Assembly (NCBI RefSeq): GCF_049445855.1
Contig: NZ_JBMSDV010000001.1
Span: 992,001 to 1,056,000, forward strand
Direction: 5' to 3'
Source: JAGOCV01 sp049445855
Lineage (GTDB): Bacteria; Pseudomonadota; Gammaproteobacteria; Burkholderiales; Burkholderiaceae_C
DNA: 64,000 nucleotides
The stretch's first letter is position 1. Every line of letters begins with the position of its first letter. The notes under the pieces were generated by a model. The model worked only from the letters and a program-made list of their open reading frames with translations, was not told where the DNA came from and made no database searches. Below, piece by piece: positions 24,513-32,980 of this stretch. Both the position numbers and the translations under genes were made by a program.

Positions 24513-24574
24513 GTTCGCCCTCGTTGTTAGTAATTAAATAGTAACACTCGGCGGTGCGGCGCACTTAGTTTAAA

Positions 24575-24590
24575 CTGTACATTTATACAG
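24575..24590. promoter_or_regulatory. LexA-type SOS box
   Basis: CTGTACATTTATACAG matches the CTGT-N8-ACAG LexA consensus of beta/gammaproteobacteria exactly, with symmetric AA and TT flanks extending it to 20 bases. It lies between the TIR gene (minus) and the small ORF plus ThsB-like gene (plus), so it could place either or both under SOS control. Confidence 0.7.
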
Positions 24591-24592
24591 TT

Positions 24593-24796
24593 GTGCTGAC
24601 GCACGAACATCACATTAAAAATCTAGTCGCCTCTGCGCACCAGTTGCACCGGAGATGGTGCTCGGCTAACGCCAAGAAGCTGGACGATCTGGCGCGTGAG
24701 CTATGGCGTGCAGAGAACCTGCGCGATTGGACGTCGACTGTAGCCGCTGGGAAATGGCTTTCACCGATTAACCCAATGGACAAATGCGACCCCTAA
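24593..24796 (+). CDS. Possible small ORF after the LexA box
   Basis: A 67-codon frame starting at a GTG two bases after the LexA box, with no ribosome site and a start that overlaps the expected promoter. The product (LVASAHQLHRRWCSANAKKL, then AENLRDWTSTVAAGKWL) is helical and unrecognised. It may be a remnant or may start at a later codon. Its main interest is its place in the transcript that would lead to the ThsB-like gene 36 bases on. Confidence 0.3.
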   Translation: MLTHEHHIKNLVASAHQLHRRWCSANAKKLDDLARELWRAENLRDWTSTVAAGKWLSPINPMDKCDP

Positions 24797-24832
24797 AAGA
24801 TAGAGTTATCGTTCGCACAAACGGAGGGAAAA

Positions 24833-25252
24833 ATGGGACTACCAAGAACATTTGTTGGCTTCAGTAGCACAGACATTCATTACTACAGGCTCATGCAAGC
24901 TTGGAAAGCTTCCGAGCATATTGATTTCAACTTTACCGATTGCCAACTTGCTCAGGAAATCAACTCTGAGAACGAAGCGTACATAAAGCAGAAATGCAAA
25001 GAGCGCATTGCGATGGCAGGGAAGTTTGTAAGTCTCATTGGGGCCGATACGAAATCGAAGCACAAGTATGTTCGGTGGGAGTTGGAAACAGCCATTGAGA
25101 AACGATGCGTAATCATTGGAGTGAATCTCAACGGATCTCGCCGAATGGAACCTGACCGAACACCTGCAATCATGAAGAATATCGGGGCAATATTCGTTCC
25201 GTTTTCCGCAAGAATTGTTGCCCACGCTATGTTGAGTTCCGTCCAAAACTGA
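24833..25252 (+). CDS. ThsB-like TIR (DUF1863) protein, probably altered at the C-terminus
   Basis: A 139-residue protein matching the ThsB/DUF1863 TIR-like family: TFVGFSSTDIHYYRLMQAW, FNFTDCQLA, MAGKFVSLIGADTKSKHKYV and RWELETAIEKRCVIIGVNL. In Thoeris systems ThsB makes an NAD-derived signal for ThsA; no ThsA gene (SIR2-SLOG or Macro type) is visible nearby. ACGGAGGG precedes the ATG. Base composition is distinctly AT-rich (about 45 percent GC by eye against over 60 around it), which suggests transfer. The last six codons lie in what looks like the left end of an IS21-type element, so the native C-terminus may have been replaced. Confidence 0.78.
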   Translation: MGLPRTFVGFSSTDIHYYRLMQAWKASEHIDFNFTDCQLAQEINSENEAYIKQKCKERIAMAGKFVSLIGADTKSKHKYVRWELETAIEKRCVIIGVNLNGSRRMEPDRTPAIMKNIGAIFVPFSARIVAHAMLSSVQN

Positions 25253-25610
25253 TCCAGTTAGAGCAGTAATTTCCATTCAGAACTGACCCACGTTAGCCCT
25301 ACCCTGATGCATCTCTAGCAGTACAGGGGAATTTCGGAGTGATAGACGTGGCGACATTGAATGTCATCAGGCGCTGGGCGCTGCGCGAGCAGCTGTCCAT
25401 ACGAGAGATCTCCAGGCGTACAGGCCTGGCGCGCAACACAGTGAAGAAGTACTTGCGGTCGGATCAACTGGAGCCGCAGTACGCCAAGCGAGCTGCTTCA
25501 AGCAAGCTCGATCCCTACGCAGACAAGCTGGCCGGATGGCTCGTAGCAGAGGTCAGCAAATCGCGGAAACAGCGGCGCACTTTGCGGCAGATCCACACAA
25601 CTTCGCACCT
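25230..25610 (+). mobile_element. IS21-family left-end remnant
   Basis: The sequence begins with TGTTGAG at 25230. It carries two copies of an end-type repeat, CAAAACTGATCCAGTT near 25244 and CAGAACTGACCCACGTT at 25278-25294, then the start of an istA gene. Multiple internal end repeats and the GTG start of istA fit IS21-like elements. The element stops after about 90 codons of istA; istB and a clear right end are missing. A related CAGAACTGAC at about 26120 may be the last trace of the other end. Confidence 0.6.
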
Positions 25611-25932
25611 CATTCTTTGTTCAATGGGGGCCTACGAAGCACTGTTCAAGATCAAGAAGGCACCTGCGACCGCACTAGTGCGTCGCCTTATGAAGTCATT
25701 CTTGACCTGCCCACATTGCGACGCAAGCTTGCGTCTAACGCGAGACAACGCGTTAAGTCTATATTTACGCGAAACGGTCGTTTGCGGGAAGTGCTCATTT
25801 TCCTCCCCCTTCCCTCTGTACTGGCTCATGGCCAAAGGGAACATCTCCATAGATCGCGACGGTAGGACAGCTCCCATTCTGAAGGAGTTCGAGGCAGTGC
25901 TCCAGAAGAATGTGCGGCCGGATAAGACTTAA
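25339..25932 (+). pseudogene. Truncated IS21 IstA joined in frame to a zinc-ribbon tail
   Basis: The first 90 residues are the N-terminus of an IS21 IstA transposase: VIRRWALREQLSIREISRRT, GLARNTVKKYLRSD (helix-turn-helix), KLDPYADKLAGWL and RKQRRTLRQIH. The match then ends and the frame continues for about 105 residues of different sequence. This tail holds CPHCDASLRL and VVCGKCSF, two CxxC pairs like a zinc ribbon. The transposase cannot be active. The tail could be the end of a host or cargo gene that the deletion joined to istA, possibly with its own start at 25624. Confidence 0.6.
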
Positions 25933-26135
25933 AGATATGGAGGAGAGTAGCCATATTGACTAGTGCTGCCCGCTTCGGATCTTTGATGTACTCCATGAAT
26001 GTCGGCGTCGGCTTCGCTGCATTATTCCCGATCTTGCTCATTCTTATTTTTATGCCCAGAACTGTTCTAAGCCTTGAGTAAACGCTTGCCATCAGGTCAA
26101 ATGCACAACCTAGTGACACTCAGAACTGACGTGGT

Positions 26136-26795
26136 TCACGCGACATCCACCAGACTCTTGCGACCATAGTCAGCAAGCGTGAACGCTTCAGTGACCGCGT
26201 AGCGTTTGGTCTCCAACAGATCATCGGTTTCGCCTGGATCACCGCTTCGCACCACAAGCTCACGCGTATCGCGGTCGTATTCCTCCTCGTAGATTCGGTG
26301 GCCACTAACTCCTGCAGATCGCATCGCCGCGAGCTCCCAAGTGTTGCCCGATCGACTCCAACGCGTCGTGCTATTTCCGCGGAGTAGCTCTTCGACTACT
26401 TCCACGTCCCCGCCGTCAAGCACCGTCACTCCCGCAATTTCTGTAGGGTGCCAGTTCGTCGATGTGAACAGAGCATCCCCCGATGTCTGCACGACATATT
26501 CACCTGACTCAGTTTTGAACGCCATGCAAAGCCATCGCTCAGTCGACACGCCATGGCGGCTCTCTTCAGTGGTCACTTCATAGATGGATACATAAACCCC
26601 CGAGGCAAATTTTGCGTGCACTTGCTTCGCTTTCTCAGGTACACGGCTCGCGAACAATTGATCTCCTTGCTGAAGCGCGGACGAATCGGTATGCCCCAGC
26701 GTGTGGATGCTGGCACTTGCGGCGGTAGGGGCAACAACAAAACTCCACACAGCCCAACCAATGAAGGTTCTGCGAGGCACTGCGGATGTATTCAT
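26136..26795 (-). CDS. Secreted protein of unknown function
   Basis: A 219-residue protein with an N-terminal signal peptide or membrane anchor (RRTFIGWAVWSFVVAPTAAS, cleavage near ASAS). The mature part is acidic and beta-rich (YVSIYEVTTEES, VTVLDGGDVEVVEELLRG, RHYDRDTRELVV-like segment near 26300). AGGAA precedes the ATG. I recognise no family. It stands alone between the IS remnant and a 530-base gene-free stretch before tRNA-Ser. Confidence 0.6.
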   Translation of the reverse strand: MNTSAVPRRTFIGWAVWSFVVAPTAASASIHTLGHTDSSALQQGDQLFASRVPEKAKQVHAKFASGVYVSIYEVTTEESRHGVSTERWLCMAFKTESGEYVVQTSGDALFTSTNWHPTEIAGVTVLDGGDVEVVEELLRGNSTTRWSRSGNTWELAAMRSAGVSGHRIYEEEYDRDTRELVVRSGDPGETDDLLETKRYAVTEAFTLADYGRKSLVDVA

Positions 26796-27327
26796 AGCAA
26801 ATTCCTGGTAAACGGGCTCATCGGTATGTGGTCTGGCAGATGCACGATATCGACGTTGGGTGCAATATGGATGAAATCAATGTGAAGTCCAATGCGGAAA
26901 CTCCACGCAGGCCTGTTGTTGTCTGCGGCTAGCTAATAGCAGACAGCTTAGTCAAGTCGATCTGCTCCAGGTGCTATGCCTTTCACACGAGAATCTTTAC
27001 GCCCCACGCTCAATGCCGATCCAACTCGACCGGCCATTTTGGGGATATCAGAAATCGACGCCTGCTTCGCTATTTCGTTGCCTGTAGAAGTCATCTCTGC
27101 TCTAATTTGACTTCAAAGCTCACTTCCATAGACATGCGGACCTCGATTGCGAATTAATCAAGACTCAATGCATACGCGCTGGAATTCGCGAAGGCTGACG
27201 CGCCTTCTCCTCGGAGAGCCGCGCGTTCATTGAGTTTTCCCCACTAAATCAGACCCGCAGAGATTCGCAAAAACACACAGTCGGATGCCGGAGAACAATC
27301 CAGACCGAAGGTTCGAATTCGGGGTGA
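26796..27327. other. Gene-free stretch, nothing recognised
   Basis: About 530 bases with no convincing coding frame, RNA gene or long repeat. It is more AT-rich than the core genes. It probably represents decayed island DNA plus the promoter of the secreted-protein gene. No copy of the tRNA-Ser 3' end was found in it. Confidence 0.5.
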
Positions 27328-27361
27328 GAAAAAAGAAAAAGTCCTTCGAAATCAAAGGACT
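27328..27361 (-). terminator. Rho-independent terminator after tRNA-Ser
   Basis: Read on the minus strand, arms AGTCCTT and AAGGACT (27355-27361 and 27340-27346) with an 8-base loop are followed by a T-rich tract. It lies 4 bases past the tRNA CCA end. Confidence 0.85.
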
Positions 27362-27364
27362 GAG

Positions 27365-27454
<90 letters not shown>

Positions 27455-27501
27455 TGTATCCGGTGCCGCGCGTGGTCGCGGGAAGCCGGGATTCTAGCAG
27501 G

Positions 27502-28812
27502 TCAGGCAGACAGTTTCTCAAGCCCACCCATGTACGGGCGCAGCACCTCGGGCACGGTCACACTGCCGTCGGCGTTCTGGTAGTTCTCAAGCACGGCCAC
27601 CAGCGCACGGCCGACGGCCAGGCCCGAACCGTTCAGCGTGTGCACCAGTTCATTCTTGCCTTGCGCGTTCTTGAAGCGCGCCTGCAGGCGTCGCGCCTGG
27701 AAGCCTTCGCAGTTCGAGACCGAGCTGATCTCGCGGTACGTGTTCTGCGCGGGAATCCACACTTCGAGGTCGTAGGTCTTCGTCGCGCCGAAGCCCATGT
27801 CGCCGGTGCACAGCAGCATGACGCGGTAGGACAGACCGAGTTTCTGCAGCACGGTCTCTGCGTGGCGGGTCATTTCTTCCAGCGCCTCGTAGCTCTTGTC
27901 GGGATGCGTGATCTGCACCATCTCGACCTTGTCGAACTGGTGCTGGCGGATGAGGCCGCGCGTGTCGCGCCCGTGGCTTCCTGCCTCGGAGCGGAAGCAC
28001 GGCGTGTGCGCGGTGAACTTCATCGGCAGCGCCGATTCGGCCACCACTTCGTCGCGCACGAAGTTGGTCAGCGACACTTCAGACGTCGGGATGAGGTACA
28101 GAGCCTCACCCTCGCCTTCCTGTCCGCCCTTCTTCACGGCGAACAGGTCTTCCTCGAACTTGGGCAGCTGGCCCGTGCCGCGCAGCGTGGCCCCGCTCAC
28201 GATGTAGGGCGTGTAGCACTCGGTGTAGCCGTGCTCCTGCGTCTGCAAATCGAGCATGAACTGCGCGAGTGCGCGATGCAGCCGCGCGATCTGCCCGCGC
28301 ATCACGGTGAAGCGTGCGCCGGACAACTTCGCACCGGTGTCGAAGTCAAGGCCGAGCGGCTGGCCGATATCCACATGGTCCTTCGGCGTGAAAGGCAGTT
28401 GCGGCGGCGTGAGGCCGTGCGCATTCCAGCTGCGTACCACCACGTTGCCGTGTTCGTCGGAACCGACCGGCACGCTTTCGTGCGGCAGGTTGGGCACGGC
28501 CAGCAGCAGGCCCTGCAGTTCCGCCTGCAGCACTTCGAGGCGCGCGGCAGCGGTGTCGAGTTCGGTCTTGATGCCGGCCACTTCGGCCATCACGCCATCG
28601 GTGCTCTCGCCCTTGGCCTTGAGTTGCCCGATGGACTTGCTCAGCGCATTGCGCCTGGCCTGCAGTTCTTCCGTACGCGTCTGCAGCGTCTTGCGCTCGG
28701 ACTCCAGCGACCGGAACGCCTCCACGTCGAGGAAGGTTTGCGGCGACTTGCGCGTGCCCAGTCGGGCGACGACGGCGTCGAGGTCTTTGCGGAGCAGGTT
28801 GATGTCGAGCAT
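27502..28812 (-). CDS. serS: Seryl-tRNA synthetase
   Basis: A 436-residue class II synthetase that charges tRNA-Ser. Residues about 1-105 form the long antiparallel coiled-coil arm that contacts the tRNA variable arm (LDINLLRKDLDAVVARLGTR and following). The catalytic domain shows TSEVSLTN, motif 2 PCFRSEAGSHGRDTRGLIRQ and motif 3 NGSGLAVGRALVAVLENYQ. Length is normal. It is followed by a tRNA-Ser gene, an apt but not rare pairing. Confidence 0.98.
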   Translation of the reverse strand: MLDINLLRKDLDAVVARLGTRKSPQTFLDVEAFRSLESERKTLQTRTEELQARRNALSKSIGQLKAKGESTDGVMAEVAGIKTELDTAAARLEVLQAELQGLLLAVPNLPHESVPVGSDEHGNVVVRSWNAHGLTPPQLPFTPKDHVDIGQPLGLDFDTGAKLSGARFTVMRGQIARLHRALAQFMLDLQTQEHGYTECYTPYIVSGATLRGTGQLPKFEEDLFAVKKGGQEGEGEALYLIPTSEVSLTNFVRDEVVAESALPMKFTAHTPCFRSEAGSHGRDTRGLIRQHQFDKVEMVQITHPDKSYEALEEMTRHAETVLQKLGLSYRVMLLCTGDMGFGATKTYDLEVWIPAQNTYREISSVSNCEGFQARRLQARFKNAQGKNELVHTLNGSGLAVGRALVAVLENYQNADGSVTVPEVLRPYMGGLEKLSA

Positions 28813-28839
28813 GGCTGGGATTCTATTCAGGCAGTGTCT

Positions 28840-29775
28840 TCACGCGACAAGGGTCGCCGGGTCGAGGTTGGCACCGCAGATGATCAGGCACACCTTCTCG
28901 TTGGCGCTTGGTTTGTAGATACCGGTCTGCAGGGCGGCAAGCGGCAAGGCAGCAGCGGGTTCCACCGCAAGCTTCATTTCCTTCCAGAGCCACAACTGCG
29001 CGGCACGGATGGCGGCGTCGGGCAGCAGCAGCGAGTCCTTCACGTGAGCTTGCGTCACATCCCACGCGATCGCGCCGATGCGGCGCGCGCCCAGCGAATC
29101 GGCGGCGATGCCGCTGACCTGCACGTCCACCGGTTGCCCGGCTGCGCGCGCGGCATGCAGCGTCGGCGCGAGTTCGGGCTCCAGCGCAATCACACGGCTG
29201 CGCGATGCGAACCACGACACCACACCGGCGATGAGGCCACCACCGCCCACGCTCACCAGCACGCTGTCGGGCGTGCCCCCTTGTTGCTCGATTTCGCGCG
29301 CGAGCGTACCCGCGCCGGTCACCACCTCGGGCTGGTCGTAAGCGTGCGTGAGCAGCGCGCCCGTCTCGCGCTGGCGCTCCATGCAGGCCTGCAGCGCTTC
29401 GGCATACACGTCACCCTTCACCACCACCGTGGCACCCAGCGAGGCGAGCCGGTCGCGCTTGGCCTGGCTGCTCACGGTGGGCAGGAAGACTTCGCACTTC
29501 ACGCCCAGCGCCTGCGCGGCCGCAGCCGTGGCAATGCCCGCGTTGCCGCCAGAGGCGACGATGACGCCCGACGCCGGAATGTCGTTCGCCAGCAGGCGAT
29601 TCATCATGCCGCGCGCCTTGAAGCTGCCACCCACCTGCAGGTGTTCGAGCTTGAGCCATACCTGCGCGCAGTCCACGCCGAAGGCGAGGCCGGGCAGCTT
29701 CATGAGTGGCGTTTCGCGGACGAAAGCTACGCCATCCAGTGCGCCTGCAGCGGCGCTGATCTTTTCTGCGTTCAT
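28840..29775 (-). CDS. Threonine/serine dehydratase-like PLP enzyme
   Basis: A 311-residue fold-type II PLP enzyme. The Schiff-base Lys is in GGSFKARGM, the Asn loop is ASGGNAGIA and the phosphate-binding loop is SVGGGGLIAG. These fit threonine/serine dehydratases that form 2-oxo acids and ammonia. There is no C-terminal ACT domain, so it would be the catabolic, non-feedback-inhibited type. It lies 27 bases upstream of serS and 12 bases after ispH on the same strand. The exact amino acid is uncertain. Confidence 0.85.
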   Translation of the reverse strand: MNAEKISAAAGALDGVAFVRETPLMKLPGLAFGVDCAQVWLKLEHLQVGGSFKARGMMNRLLANDIPASGVIVASGGNAGIATAAAAQALGVKCEVFLPTVSSQAKRDRLASLGATVVVKGDVYAEALQACMERQRETGALLTHAYDQPEVVTGAGTLAREIEQQGGTPDSVLVSVGGGGLIAGVVSWFASRSRVIALEPELAPTLHAARAAGQPVDVQVSGIAADSLGARRIGAIAWDVTQAHVKDSLLLPDAAIRAAQLWLWKEMKLAVEPAAALPLAALQTGIYKPSANEKVCLIICGANLDPATLVA

Positions 29776-29787
29776 CTGAAAGAACCC

Positions 29788-30750
29788 TCAGGAAGAGGTG
29801 AGCTTGAGGCCCTTGGGTAGCGGGAACTTCACGGTTTCCTGGATGCCGTCCATCTTGCGCACCGACACACCGCCGAGCTCACGGATGCGTCCGATCACGC
29901 CTTTCACCAGCACTTCGGGTGCCGATGCGCCGGCCGTCAGGCCCACGCGCTGGCGGCCCTCGAACCATTCGGGCTCGAGCTCGTCCGCGCTGTCCACCAT
30001 GTAGGCCGGCGTGCCCAGCCGGGCCGCGAGTTCACGCAGCCGGTTGCTGTTGGAGCTGGTCGGGCTGCCCACCACGATCACCACATCCACCTGCGGCGCC
30101 ATGATCTTGATGGCGTCCTGCCGGTTCTGCGTGGCGTAGCAGATGTCCTGCTGCTTGGGTTCGCGCACCTTCGGAAAACGCGCGCGTACGGCGGCGGCAA
30201 TGCCGGCCGCGTCGTCCACGCTCAGCGTGGTCTGCGTCACGACGGCGAGCTTCTCGGTCTGCAGCGGCTGCACCTTGGCGACGTCGTCCTCGTCTTCCAC
30301 GAGGTGGATGCCATGGTCCAGCTGGCCCATCGTGCCTTCCACTTCGGGGTGACCCTTGTGGCCGATCATGATGAATTCGTAGCCCTCTTTCGCGAGCTTG
30401 GCCACTTCCACGTGCACCTTGGTCACCAGCGGGCAGGTGGCGTCGAACACGTCGAAGCCACGCGCGTGCGCCTCACGCTCCACCGCCTTGCTCACGCCGT
30501 GGGCCGAGAACACCAGCGTCGAGCCCGGAGGCACTTCGGCCAGGTCCTCGATGAAGATCGCGCCCTTGGCCTTCAGGTCGTTCACCACGAAGGTGTTGTG
30601 CACGATCTCGTGGCGCACATAGATCGGCGCGCCGAACTTGGCGATCGCGTGCTCCACGATGTCGATGGCCCGGTCCACGCCCGCGCAGAAGCCGCGCGGC
30701 TCGGCCAGCACGACCTCACGCTCGTTTTCGTGTGGGGTGTCGGTGCTCAC
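29788..30750 (-). CDS. ispH: 4-hydroxy-3-methylbut-2-enyl diphosphate reductase
   Basis: A 320-residue iron-sulfur enzyme for the last step of the MEP isoprenoid pathway (HMBPP to IPP and DMAPP). The three cluster Cys residues are in RGFCAGVDRA, DATCPLVTKVH and DICYATQNRQ. Conserved HxxxxN and SSNSNRL segments are present. The start is a GTG at 30750 that overlaps the fkpB stop as GTGA, a common coupling in proteobacteria. Confidence 0.97.
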   Translation of the reverse strand: MSTDTPHENEREVVLAEPRGFCAGVDRAIDIVEHAIAKFGAPIYVRHEIVHNTFVVNDLKAKGAIFIEDLAEVPPGSTLVFSAHGVSKAVEREAHARGFDVFDATCPLVTKVHVEVAKLAKEGYEFIMIGHKGHPEVEGTMGQLDHGIHLVEDEDDVAKVQPLQTEKLAVVTQTTLSVDDAAGIAAAVRARFPKVREPKQQDICYATQNRQDAIKIMAPQVDVVIVVGSPTSSNSNRLRELAARLGTPAYMVDSADELEPEWFEGRQRVGLTAGASAPEVLVKGVIGRIRELGGVSVRKMDGIQETVKFPLPKGLKLTSS

Positions 30751-31199
30751 AGGACTCCGATCACATGGACTTCGAAGGTCACGGGTTGACCTGCGAGGGG
30801 ATGGTTGAAATCGAACAGCACGGCGTCCGGACTGTCCGCATTGCCGACCTGCTGCACCGCGCCGGCGTAACTGCCCATGCCATCGGGCGTGGGGAACTGC
30901 ACCACGTCACCCACGTGGTATTGCTCGAGCGGGTCGCCCAGCTGGTTGAGGAGCGCGCGGGCTACCCACTGCTGCATCTCCGGGTTGCGGTCGCCGAAGG
31001 CCTCGCCGGGCGGCAGTTCGAAGGTGGTGCGCGTACCTTCCTCCAGGCCCAGCAGGCGCTGTTCCATCGCCGGCGACAGCTCGCCTGTACCCAGAGACAG
31101 GGTCGCGGGTTTGTCGCTGAATGTATTGATGATGTCGCCCCCCGGCCCCGCCAGACGGTAGTGCAGGGTGAGGAACGAGCCGGGCTGGATGGTGGGCAT
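30747..31199 (-). CDS. fkpB: FKBP-type peptidyl-prolyl isomerase (SlpA/FkpB type)
   Basis: A 150-residue SlyD-like prolyl isomerase: IQPGSFLTLHYRLAGPGGDI, then SLGTGELSPAMEQRLLGLEE and the insert-in-flap region with PPGEAFGDRNPEM. It probably assists folding in the cytosol. The start at 31199 was chosen because the FKBP fold begins there; a longer frame extends upstream but overlaps divergent radC. It is directly coupled to ispH, the usual arrangement. Confidence 0.93.
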   Translation of the reverse strand: MPTIQPGSFLTLHYRLAGPGGDIINTFSDKPATLSLGTGELSPAMEQRLLGLEEGTRTTFELPPGEAFGDRNPEMQQWVARALLNQLGDPLEQYHVGDVVQFPTPDGMGSYAGAVQQVGNADSPDAVLFDFNHPLAGQPVTFEVHVIGVL

Positions 31200-31316
31200 G
31201 GAAACGCTTGGAGACAGTTTGGTGCAAGGCCGGCGCGCGAAAAGACCGCTGGCGCGCGCCATGATGCGGCCCTCCATTTTAGTGAGCCGGGGCCGGACCC
31301 CGCCCGGCAACCCCAC

Positions 31317-31994
31317 ATGGCCCTTCAGGACCTCCCGCCAGACGCCCGTCCACGCGAAAAACTGCTGGCGCGCGGTCCCGCCGCCCTCGGCGACGCCGAA
31401 CTTCTGGCCCTGCTGCTGCGCACCGGCATCCGGGGCAAGAATGTGCTGCACCTCTCACAGGAACTGCTCGACACCTTCGGCGGGCTGGCCGGTTTGCTGG
31501 GCACCGGGCTGGCCGACCTCAAGCGCATCAAGGGCCTGGGCGGCACCGCCAAACGCGCCGAACTGGCCGCCGTGCTCGAAATCGCCCGCCGCGCCATGGG
31601 GCAGCAACTGGCCGAACGCGCCGTGTTCGATTCACCTGCCACCGTGCGCCAGTACGTGCAGCTGCACCTGGCCAGCCGTCCACACGAGGTGTTCGCCGTG
31701 CTGTTCCTGGACGCACAGAACCGCCTGCTGGCCATGGAAGAACTGTTCCGCGGCACGCTCACGCAGACCAGCGTCTACCCGCGCGAAGTCGTGCTGCGCG
31801 CCCTGCACCACCACGCCGCCGCCACCGTGCTGGCGCACAACCACCCCAGCGGCAGCGTCCAGCCCTCACGCGCCGACATCCAGATCACGCAGACCCTCAA
31901 AGCCGCGCTGGCGCTGGTGGATGTGCGGGTGCTGGACCACGTGATCGTGGCGCCGGGACAGTCGCTGTCGATGGCCGAGGACGGGCTGGTCTAG
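31317..31994 (+). CDS. radC: RadC-like JAB/MPN-domain protein
   Basis: A 225-residue protein with an N-terminal helix-hairpin-helix region (LADLKRIKGLGGTAKRAEL) and a C-terminal JAB1/MPN metalloprotease-like domain. The zinc site HxHxxG reads HNHPSG, followed by SRAD. The role of RadC is still debated; a direct repair role is not supported. The start ATG at 31317 begins the family-typical ALQDLPPDARPREKLL. Divergent from fkpB. Confidence 0.95.
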   Translation: MALQDLPPDARPREKLLARGPAALGDAELLALLLRTGIRGKNVLHLSQELLDTFGGLAGLLGTGLADLKRIKGLGGTAKRAELAAVLEIARRAMGQQLAERAVFDSPATVRQYVQLHLASRPHEVFAVLFLDAQNRLLAMEELFRGTLTQTSVYPREVVLRALHHHAAATVLAHNHPSGSVQPSRADIQITQTLKAALALVDVRVLDHVIVAPGQSLSMAEDGLV

Positions 31995-32106
31995 ACAGAC
32001 GCAACGAACACCGGCGCCAACGGCTCGCTTACATCCTGTCGCAAAGCTATGATGGCGCGCAGAAATACAGCACAACACCGCCTGAACGCGGCTGAGGGGC
32101 CACACG

Positions 32107-32979
32107 ATGAAACTGAGACTGAAGTTCAACCTCGTACTGATCGTGGTGTTCGCGATCGGCCTGGCCGCCGCCGGCGCCATTTCGCACCGACTGCTGCAGG
32201 AAAACGCCCGCGACGAAGTGCTCAAGTCCGCCGGGCTGATCATGGAATCGGCCCTCTCGGTGCGCAAGTACACGGTGGACCAGATCCGTCCGCACCTCGA
32301 AAGGCTGCCCGACGACGTGTTCTTCCCCCAGACCGTGCCGGCCTACGCCGCCACCGAGGTCTTCGAGGAGCTGCGCAAGAAGCTCGCCGACTACAGCTAC
32401 AAGGAAGCGACGCTCAACCCCACCAACCCGCGCGACCGCGCCACCGACTGGGAGGCCGACATCGTCCAGCGCTTCCGCCAGGGCGGTGACGTGCAGGAAA
32501 TCATTTCCGAGCGCGAGACGGCCACCGGTCGCCAGCTCTACATCGCCCGGCCGATCAAGATCACCAACCCCGCCTGCCTGCAATGCCACACCACCGCCGA
32601 CATGGCGCCGGCTGCCATGGTGCGCATCTACGGCCCGGCCAACGGCTTCGGCTGGAAGCTCAACGAAGTGGTGGGCGCACAGGTGGTCACCGTGCCGATG
32701 GACGTGCCGCGCCGCAATGCCGACCGCGCGTTCACGACCTTCATGGCATCGCTGGCCGGCGTCTTCCTCGTCGTCTTCATCGTCATCAACGTGATGCTGA
32801 GCTTCCTGATCGTGCGGCCGATCCGCAAGCTCTCCGAGTCGGCCGACAAGATCAGCACGGGCGATTTCAGCGAACCTGAATTCGCCGACAAGGGCAAGGA
32901 CGAAGTCGCCGTGCTCGCCGCCTCGTTCAACCGGATGCGCCGCAGCCTCGCCAAGGCGATCCAGATGATCGACGAGTGA
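32107..32979 (+). CDS. Heme-c DUF3365/HAMP membrane sensor without output domain
   Basis: A 290-residue membrane protein. First membrane helix at about 8-28; periplasmic DUF3365 (Tll0287-like) domain at about 30-205 with a c-type heme site CLQCH at about 157-161; second helix at about 212-235; HAMP linker at about 235-285 (RPIRKLSESADKISTGDFSE, FADKGKDEVAVLAASFNRMR). There is no methyl-accepting, kinase or cyclase domain after HAMP, so the signal must pass to another protein. The kinase-cyclase gene begins one base after its stop and is the obvious candidate. It may sense redox state or a small gas ligand; this is inference from the heme site. Confidence 0.88.
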   Translation: MKLRLKFNLVLIVVFAIGLAAAGAISHRLLQENARDEVLKSAGLIMESALSVRKYTVDQIRPHLERLPDDVFFPQTVPAYAATEVFEELRKKLADYSYKEATLNPTNPRDRATDWEADIVQRFRQGGDVQEIISERETATGRQLYIARPIKITNPACLQCHTTADMAPAAMVRIYGPANGFGWKLNEVVGAQVVTVPMDVPRRNADRAFTTFMASLAGVFLVVFIVINVMLSFLIVRPIRKLSESADKISTGDFSEPEFADKGKDEVAVLAASFNRMRRSLAKAIQMIDE

Positions 32980-32980
32980 G

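Noticed and set aside
23808..25252. Complete Thoeris system
   Set aside because: No ThsA-type protein is encoded nearby and the ThsB-like gene may be damaged.
25826..26119. Minus-strand frame overlapping the IstA remnant
   Set aside because: No ribosome site or domain; overlaps the better supported pseudogene.
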